Shown piece after piece: positions 7,049-11,631 of a stretch of 11,631 nt of DNA. The stretch is from NCBI GenBank assembly GCA_900550835.1, contig URTP01000058.1, positions 1-11,631 on the forward strand, read 5' to 3'. The notes under the pieces are model-generated. The model made no database searches. It saw only the letters and a list, made by a program, of their open reading frames with translations, and was not told the origin of the DNA. The stretch is from an uncultured Collinsella sp. (lineage in GTDB: Bacteria; Actinomycetota; Coriobacteriia; Coriobacteriales; Coriobacteriaceae). How positions within the stretch are numbered: the stretch's first letter is position 1; every line of letters starts with the position of its first letter. Made by a program: the position numbers and the translations under genes.

Positions 7049-7586
7049 CGGAAACCTCCACGGTCTGGACGGTAGTCTTGGACGGCAAAAAACGGACGCG
7101 CGTAGTCGTACCCGGCGTGCCGAGCATGGTGTCGCAAGCTTCCTCGATGCGCTGCCGCATCGCGGTAGCCAGAGATGCCACGTCCTTATCGTCAAGCGCG
7201 ATAGCCTCGACCTTAAATCGGACGTGCGAATCGTCGGGGCCTTGGACGCGAGCCTCGACATGCTCGGCCATCACGCGGTCGTCGCGCTCGGCAGCAGCCC
7301 TGGCACACGAAGAAAGCGCCGCGAGCGTGACCTCGATATTGCGCTCCCCCGCCGGATGCACGCAGGACGGCTCGCGACGAGCAAACATCAGGCGGAAGAA
7401 GCTTACCAGTACGCCGATCGCCACAACTCCGCCGCATGCCGTCACGACGATGCGCGGCATGGGGTCGCGCATCAGCAACATAAAGCGATACGTATACGGC
7501 CCCCAAAACTGGCAGACAAGCGTACCCAGCGCCACGATGGTGGCGGCAAGATACACGATCGCTAGGGCTCGTTTAAGTACGCGCAC
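7041..7586 (-). CDS. amaP: AmaP-like alkaline shock response membrane anchor
   Basis: This is a 181-aa protein with two N-terminal hydrophobic helices (about 6–28 and 45–67), a basic FARREP segment, and then a soluble domain (about 80–175) with an Asp23-like pattern (NIEVTLAALSSCARAAAE, later VRFKVEAIALDD). AmaP anchors Asp23 to the cytoplasmic membrane in Staphylococcus. The gene order amaP–DUF2273–asp23 matches that system, and this carries much of the assignment because AmaP sequences are variable. The start is GTG at 7586, supported by AAGGGAG six bases upstream. It is the first gene of the operon, with a TATAAT box 51–56 bases upstream of the start codon. It overlaps the DUF2273 gene by 8 bases. 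Confidence 0.82.
   Translation of the reverse strand: MRVLKRALAIVYLAATIVALGTLVCQFWGPYTYRFMLLMRDPMPRIVVTACGGVVAIGVLVSFFRLMFARREPSCVHPAGERNIEVTLAALSSCARAAAERDDRVMAEHVEARVQGPDDSHVRFKVEAIALDDKDVASLATAMRQRIEEACDTMLGTPGTTTRVRFLPSKTTVQTVEVSGE
7055..7059 (-). promoter_or_regulatory. ribosome-binding site fixing the DUF2273 GTG start
   Basis: GGAGG lies inside the last codons of amaP, six bases before the GTG at 7048. It is the evidence for choosing this start and for coupling to amaP translation. Confidence 0.75.
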
Positions 7587-7636
7587 GCGGCGCTCCCTTC
7601 AAATCTCGGCTCTCGAAATGCAAAACGGTTCGCATC

Positions 7637-7642
7637 ATTATA
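7637..7642 (-). promoter_or_regulatory. −10 box of the amaP operon promoter
   Basis: A perfect TATAAT on the minus strand lies about 50 bases before the amaP GTG. The expected −35 region falls inside the yebC terminator stem and has only a weak match (TAGAGC at a 17-base spacing). The promoter therefore relies on its −10 box, or on an alternative or activator-dependent mode. The −10 box starts in the T-run of the terminator. Confidence 0.5.
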
Positions 7643-7683
7643 AAAGAGCCGGGTCCGGTGCTCTACGCACGCGGATCCGGCTC
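7643..7683 (-). terminator. rho-independent terminator of yebC
   Basis: Arms GAGCCGGGTCCG (7646–7657) and CGGATCCGGCTC (7672–7683) pair over 12 bases: 11 Watson–Crick pairs, plus one position that is an A–C mismatch on the minus strand. The loop is 14 bases. On the minus strand TTTT follows directly and then runs into ATAAT. It lies 70 bases beyond the yebC stop. A smaller hairpin (GCACGG 7730–7735 with CCGTGC 7742–7747) sits right after the stop codon. Confidence 0.75.
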
Positions 7684-7752
7684 ATCTATTCCACGAGGCT
7701 TGCATGCTCGCTTCATTATGCCCAGATATGCACGGCTTAACCCGTGCGGGCG

Positions 7753-8559
7753 CTACTCCTCCTCGAGGGCAGCGATGACCTCGTCGGTCATGTCCATGGT
7801 GCTGTAAACATCCTGGACGTCGTCGAGCTCCTCAAGACGGTCGATGAGGCGCTGAACCTTCTTGGCGTCGGCGCCGGAGACCTCGGTCGGGGTGGTCGGG
7901 ACCATGGTGGTCTCGGAGCCCTTGACCTGGACGCCCTGCTCCTCGAGCGCCTTGGAGACAGCCATGACCTCGTTGGCAGTGGTCCAGACGATCCACTCCT
8001 CGCCGGCGTCCTCGTAGTCTTCGCCACCGGCCTCGGCGATGGCCATCATGAACTCATCCTCGTCACCGGCAGCACCGTTGGCGATCATGGTCTCCTTCTT
8101 GGCGTTCTCATCCAGGATCTCCTTGGCGACGACGATCTGGCCCTTGCGCTCAAACTGGAAGGCGACGGAGCCGGAGGTGCCCAGGTTGCCACCAGCGTGA
8201 GAGAAGGCGGAACGGACATCAGCGGCAGTACGGTTGCGGTTGTCGGTCAGGCAGTCGACGTAGACGGCGACACCGGCGGGACCGTAGCCCTCGTACACGA
8301 TGTTCTCGTAGACGGCGGCGTCGGCACCCGAACCAAAAGCCTTGTCGATAGCGGACTTGATCTTGTCCTTAGGCATGGACTGAGCCTTGGCCTTGGCAAC
8401 GGCAGCGGCGAGGCTGGCGTTGTTCTCGGGCAGCGGGTCACCGCCGAGACGGGCAGCAACGGTGATGTTGCGACTGAGCTTGGAGAAGAGGGCGGAACGC
8501 TTGGCGTCCTGCGCGCCCTTACGATGCTTGGTTGTGGCCCACTTAGAGTGTCCGGACAT
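7753..8559 (-). CDS. yebC: YebC/PmpR family protein
   Basis: This is a 268-aa member of the YebC/PmpR family. Members were first annotated as DNA-binding regulators, and some are now linked to translation of difficult peptide stretches. The N-terminus MSGHSKWATTKHRKGAQDAKR is diagnostic, followed by FSKLSRNITVAAR, MPKDKIKSAIDKA (62–74), YEGYGPAGVAVYVDCLTDNRNRT (89–111), GGNLGTSGSVAF (123–134) and the C-terminal LIDRLEELDDVQDVYS. It is about 20 residues longer than typical (240–250 aa). The extra part is near 145–166 (AKEILDENAKKETMIANGAAG). Codon use is strongly biased (almost all Lys are AAG and Leu mostly CTC/CTG/CTT), suggesting high expression. AGGAG seven bases before the ATG fixes the start. 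It has its own terminator. A poor TATATT at about 8610–8615 is the only −10 candidate seen upstream. Confidence 0.97.
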   Translation of the reverse strand: MSGHSKWATTKHRKGAQDAKRSALFSKLSRNITVAARLGGDPLPENNASLAAAVAKAKAQSMPKDKIKSAIDKAFGSGADAAVYENIVYEGYGPAGVAVYVDCLTDNRNRTAADVRSAFSHAGGNLGTSGSVAFQFERKGQIVVAKEILDENAKKETMIANGAAGDEDEFMMAIAEAGGEDYEDAGEEWIVWTTANEVMAVSKALEEQGVQVKGSETTMVPTTPTEVSGADAKKVQRLIDRLEELDDVQDVYSTMDMTDEVIAALEEE

Positions 8560-8689
8560 ACGTGTCTCCTATCGGTTTCGACCTAAAGCCCAGCGCAGAT
8601 GCTCGGGCAATATAAACAAACGTCGTTATGATATACCTACTGGCCTGCGAGATAAACCCCAAAATGAAGGCGTCGTGATGATGCCACCC

Positions 8690-8724
8690 TTTGGTGCAAA
8701 GCAACCTGTCCCCTTTGCACCAAA
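8690..8724 (-). repeat. palindrome element, copy 2
   Basis: Perfect 11-base arms TTTGGTGCAAA (8690–8700) and TTTGCACCAAA (8714–8724) enclose the 13-base loop GCAACCTGTCCCC. The minus-strand core is GGGGACAGG. The element abuts the TAA of the DUF6020 gene with no gap. On the minus strand GGG rather than T follows the stem, so it is a poor intrinsic terminator, although it could block 3' exonucleases. Confidence 0.7.
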
Positions 8725-10908
8725 TTAGGACCAGAGGAGGTCGCTGCGGGTGATGGTGGCGCCGATGGCAAAGGGCATGCAGGCGATGACCGGATACAGG
8801 TAGCGCATGTAGGTCGAGCCGTTGCACGGACCAATCAGGCACACGGCGAGCACGCCCAACAGCGGCACCCAGATCGCCAGCGCACGCCATGAATGACGAC
8901 GCAGCAGGTAGACCACCACGGCAATCATGATCCACACATAGGTGGCCGAGCTCATGGTGAGCGAAATAAACGGGATGCGCTGCACCGCCACACGGTACAG
9001 ATTGATCAGGTGGTCGCACCAGCGCACCACGTTGCTGTCAACCGGATGGAAATCGAAGTACTTGAGGTTGTCGGGACGCGCCATGATCTCGGCACTACGC
9101 GCCGTGCTGTAGACCCAGGCATCGCGCGCGCTCGGATAAAAGTAGCCGTAATAGTTATTGATGAGCGCCGAGATATAGCACTCGGGATCCTTTTTGAACA
9201 TCTGCGCCCAGACCTCAAAATAGGCCTTGATGCCCTCCTGCGAGGCATACTCGTTAAAGCAGTTCTTGACGGCATCCGACTTATCCGGGTTGTAACGGCG
9301 GCCCAGATTCTCGTACTTGAGCACCCGGTCGATCACGGCGCGCTCCTCATCGGTCACCAAGCCGTCGCAAGGAGCCTCCACGATGGCGCCGTCCTCCTTT
9401 ACCGTGGGGTTGACGCCCGAGTTGAGGCCGTCGTGCTTTTGGACGAAACGAGCCGTCTGTTGGAACGGAATCGAGAGGATTTCGCGCTTGGAACCAGGCG
9501 TGATGTCGTGCGCCGGCATAAAGACCTTGGTGAAGTACATATTAGAGGCAAGGCAGAGTGCGAGCACCGCGAGGACGCCAACCCAGCGGAAGCGCGGCGT
9601 GGCGCATGAGACCGCGGTGCCCGTCTGCTTAGCCGCACGACGGGCGACATGTACATCCCATGCGCAAAACGCCGCCGCAATCACGCAGGCCGCCAACGGA
9701 AAGACCAGACCGCCATTGCGCAAAAACGTGGAACCCATGGCAGCCAGCGCAAGCAACAGCCAGTCGTGGCGCGCAAAGAGCACGGGCCTCTGTTCGCCCG
9801 CACGCTCGGCATTGGCATCACGACGGGGCAAGCCACATGCCACGAGCTTGACGGTCTGTACCAGCAGCACCAAAAACGCGTCGGCAAAGAGCACGTCTTT
9901 GGTGAGCAACGCCGCGTAGTTAGAGAACATCGGCATAAACGCAAAGAACAGCAGGATCGCACCGCGAACCGGCAGGCTCACGCCCAGTTTGCGCAGCGAC
10001 GAAATGGAATAGGCCATGCAGGCAGCCGTGATGACAAATTGAGCGCAGGTATAGATGATGAGGCCCGCATTAGCGCTGTTGAACAGCGAAAGCCCCAGTT
10101 GAACGCACGAGCCGATAATGGCCGTGTGCACTACGGGATGATGCCCGTTGAGCAGCACGTTGGGGTTGAGTAGGCGCAGGTAGTCGCTCGTGCCGTTGGG
10201 ATAGTTGAACCACTGGCGAATCTGCGCACCCGTATCTCCCATAAAAAGGCCGGGCAGCGAAGCGATGAGCGTGGGCGCCCAGGCGATCATAAGCACCAGG
10301 AAGGGCCCGGCAAAGGGATGGACCGAGAGCACGACGTGAGCCACACGCCATATGCGGCCAAAGTGCGCCTCGGAAAACGGGATGCGTCGGGAGCTCAGCC
10401 AATCCAGACACTCAAAAGCCAGATAGAAGGCCACGATCGCTAGGAGCATCCAGCCCGCGCCGCCAATCCAGGCGCAGATGATGCGGGCCTTGTCGCCAAG
10501 AACAATCTCGGCCGAGTCGGTGAGGTCGTAGCTGCGGCCGAACACCATGCAGATGGCGAAAAACAGCGACGGCAGAATGATCGATGGACGCCAGGTGTCG
10601 CCACGGCCAAAGAACACGTAGCGAAACGGCAGCGTGAGCAGGCAGGCAAGCGCAAGCAGCATGACCGCGTCGGTATGGCCGGCAAACGAGAGGAGCACCT
10701 CGTAGCACACGTACAGCATGCCCGAGGCTTTGGGGTCAATCGCCAAGACTGCGTTGCTCGACACCGGGGCGGGATCGATGGAAAACGCCGTGGTCGCCAA
10801 CAGCGCGAGCAGAAATGCGATGAGCGTCTGCTTGGCGGGGTAGCGCTTAAACCAGACGATGCGGGCCGCGTCGCGCGCAGCCGTTGTGGAGAGATCGGAA
10901 TCCTTCAC
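8725..10908 (-). CDS. DUF6020-type polytopic membrane protein, possible glycosyltransferase
   Basis: This is a 727-aa protein with about twelve or more hydrophobic segments. After several N-terminal helices comes LPGLFMGDTGAQIRQW (218–233) and NGHHPVVHTAIIGS (254–267), then a KDVLFADAF segment (338–346), FLRNGGLVFP (395–404), IPFQQTAR (480–487), a soluble loop of about 170 residues (465–640) with NNYYGYFYPSARDAWVY (584–600), and a late STYMRYLYPVIACMPF. This pattern matches DUF6020 proteins, whose Asp and HHP motifs near the first extracellular loop recall GT-C glycosyltransferases. Lipid-linked sugar transfer at the cell surface is an inference only. The start is GTG at 10908, with AAAGG about 10 bases upstream; no better start is seen before the first helix. 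It lies 76 bases after lgt and is bracketed by two palindrome elements. Confidence 0.87.
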   Translation of the reverse strand: MKDSDLSTTAARDAARIVWFKRYPAKQTLIAFLLALLATTAFSIDPAPVSSNAVLAIDPKASGMLYVCYEVLLSFAGHTDAVMLLALACLLTLPFRYVFFGRGDTWRPSIILPSLFFAICMVFGRSYDLTDSAEIVLGDKARIICAWIGGAGWMLLAIVAFYLAFECLDWLSSRRIPFSEAHFGRIWRVAHVVLSVHPFAGPFLVLMIAWAPTLIASLPGLFMGDTGAQIRQWFNYPNGTSDYLRLLNPNVLLNGHHPVVHTAIIGSCVQLGLSLFNSANAGLIIYTCAQFVITAACMAYSISSLRKLGVSLPVRGAILLFFAFMPMFSNYAALLTKDVLFADAFLVLLVQTVKLVACGLPRRDANAERAGEQRPVLFARHDWLLLALAAMGSTFLRNGGLVFPLAACVIAAAFCAWDVHVARRAAKQTGTAVSCATPRFRWVGVLAVLALCLASNMYFTKVFMPAHDITPGSKREILSIPFQQTARFVQKHDGLNSGVNPTVKEDGAIVEAPCDGLVTDEERAVIDRVLKYENLGRRYNPDKSDAVKNCFNEYASQEGIKAYFEVWAQMFKKDPECYISALINNYYGYFYPSARDAWVYSTARSAEIMARPDNLKYFDFHPVDSNVVRWCDHLINLYRVAVQRIPFISLTMSSATYVWIMIAVVVYLLRRHSWRALAIWVPLLGVLAVCLIGPCNGSTYMRYLYPVIACMPFAIGATITRSDLLWS

Positions 10909-10947
10909 AGTCCGAAAGCCTTTCTAGAAACCTATCAAACTCAGCAA

Positions 10948-10986
10948 AACCACCACAAAGGTGCCTGTGTCCCCTTTGTGGTGGTT
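10948..10986 (-). repeat. palindrome element, copy 3
   Basis: Perfect 14-base arms AACCACCACAAAGG (10948–10961) and CCTTTGTGGTGGTT (10973–10986) enclose an 11-base loop, TGCCTGTGTCC. The minus-strand core reads GGGGACACAGG, with two extra bases (AC) relative to the other copies. The right arm overlaps two bases of the lgt stop codon. On the minus strand the stem ends in TTTT, so this copy could act as a weak terminator between lgt and the DUF6020 gene. Confidence 0.7.
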
Positions 10987-11631
10987 AGGCGTCGAGGTAG
11001 ATGCGCTGGGGACGGTTGCGGTGTCGGGCGAAGATGATGAGCGCCAGGCCGGCAATCACGAGCGGCAAACTCAGCAGCTGGCCCATGGTGATAACGCCTC
11101 CCAGCAGATAGCCCAGCTGGGCATCGGGCACGCGCACGAACTCAACGAGAAAGCGGACGACGCCGTACCCCATCACGAACACGCCCATAAACGTACCCTG
11201 GGGCAGCAGTGGCTTTTTGCGGCTGAGCACCTGCAAAAAACAGAAGAGCACGACGCCCTCAAGAAACGCCTCATAGAGCTGGGAGGGATGGCGCGGCATA
11301 TCGCCCGCAGTGCCGCCAAAGACCACACCCCAAGGCAGATCGGTCGGCTTACCCCACAGCTCGCCGTTGACGAAATTGGCACAACGGCCCAGGCACAGGG
11401 CCAGCGGGGCGCCGATCACGGCAAGGTCGGCGATGGTCCAGGCGTCAAGCTTATACATGCGGCACACGATGATACCGCCCAAGATGCCGCCCACCAGGCC
11501 GCCGTGGAAGCTCATGCCGCCCTCGTTGGTGGCAAAGATCTCGAGCGGGTGGGTCCAATAGTAGCCATCGCCGTAAAAGACGACGTAAAACAGGCGCGCG
11601 CCGATGATGAGGCCAAAGACCGCGCCGACCA
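10985..11631 (-). CDS. lgt: prolipoprotein diacylglyceryl transferase, 5' end outside window
   Basis: Lgt transfers diacylglycerol from phosphatidylglycerol to the lipobox cysteine of preprolipoproteins in the cytoplasmic membrane, the first step of lipoprotein maturation. The visible 214 C-terminal residues (of a usual 260–300) contain ARLFYVVFYGDGYYW, the HGG motif in GGMSFHGGLVGG, the family signature GRCANFVNGELWG (Ala replaces the more common Gly, which the signature allows), RHPSQLYEAFLEG, and the late Arg/Glu motif RFLVEFVRVPD. Several membrane helices are evident. The reading frame is open to the window edge, so the start codon and about the first quarter of the protein are missing. 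The ATG at 11515 is internal and not the true start. Confidence 0.96.
   Translation of the reverse strand, partial: VGAVFGLIIGARLFYVVFYGDGYYWTHPLEIFATNEGGMSFHGGLVGGILGGIIVCRMYKLDAWTIADLAVIGAPLALCLGRCANFVNGELWGKPTDLPWGVVFGGTAGDMPRHPSQLYEAFLEGVVLFCFLQVLSRKKPLLPQGTFMGVFVMGYGVVRFLVEFVRVPDAQLGYLLGGVITMGQLLSLPLVIAGLALIIFARHRNRPQRIYLDA

Noticed and set aside
7049..7261. Longer start for the DUF2273 gene
   Set aside because: It would add 71 residues read out of frame through amaP, with no family similarity. The GTG at 7048 has a good GGAGG and gives the usual protein.
7744..8586. 280-codon plus-strand frame opposite yebC
   Set aside because: Gly/Leu/Asp/Val repeats typical of the antisense of a highly codon-biased gene. 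YebC itself is unambiguous.
10921..10930. Perfect 10-base palindrome TTTCTAGAAA before the DUF6020 gene
   Set aside because: Short and AT-rich, with no second copy or linked promoter seen. It is compatible with chance.
1..11631. CRISPR arrays, tRNA/rRNA genes, insertion sequences, riboswitches or toxin–antitoxin pairs
   Set aside because: No regularly spaced repeats, transposase motifs, cloverleaf-like structures or recognisable aptamer cores were seen on either strand.

Overview
The window looks like a stretch of chromosome from a high-GC gut actinobacterium of the Coriobacteriia, probably Collinsella or a near relative. This is inferred from the GC- and NNC/NNG-rich codon use together with Firmicute-like genes (an amaP–DUF2273–Asp23 envelope-stress cluster, a YitT protein, a DUF6020 membrane protein). 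No phage, IS, tRNA, rRNA or CRISPR was seen. Apart from one M20 hydrolase, every gene lies on the minus strand, and no gap between genes exceeds 300 bases.

Layout read in the minus-strand direction (right to left). (1) lgt, prolipoprotein diacylglyceryl transferase, cut by the right edge. (2) A 727-aa polytopic DUF6020-type membrane protein. (3) yebC, with a terminator whose T-run runs into the promoter of the next unit. (4) A three-gene operon: amaP, a DUF2273 small membrane protein and an Asp23/Gls24 protein. The first two overlap by 8 bases and both use GTG starts. A strong terminator follows. (5) A YitT/DUF161–DUF2179 membrane protein. (6) A zinc-ribbon, multi-helix membrane protein with a Pro/Glu-rich tail. 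(7) A divergent pair: a YtcJ-like amidohydrolase on the minus strand and an M20D peptidase/amidohydrolase on the plus strand, with 156 bases between them.

Functionally the window mixes envelope work (lipoprotein modification, Asp23 anchoring, three membrane proteins of unknown role) with two metal-dependent amide hydrolases that may act together on acylated amino acids or small peptides.

The most notable unexplained signal is a family of four short palindromes at 3412–3436, 6085–6109, 8690–8724 and 10948–10986. Each sits just after, or touching, the stop codon of a minus-strand gene. Each has a near-constant loop (minus-strand core close to GGGACAGG) between arms that differ completely from copy to copy yet stay complementary. 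Three of the four loops are exactly 13 bases. Covarying arms around a fixed core suggest a selected RNA or DNA structure, or a REP-like mobile element, rather than four unrelated terminators.
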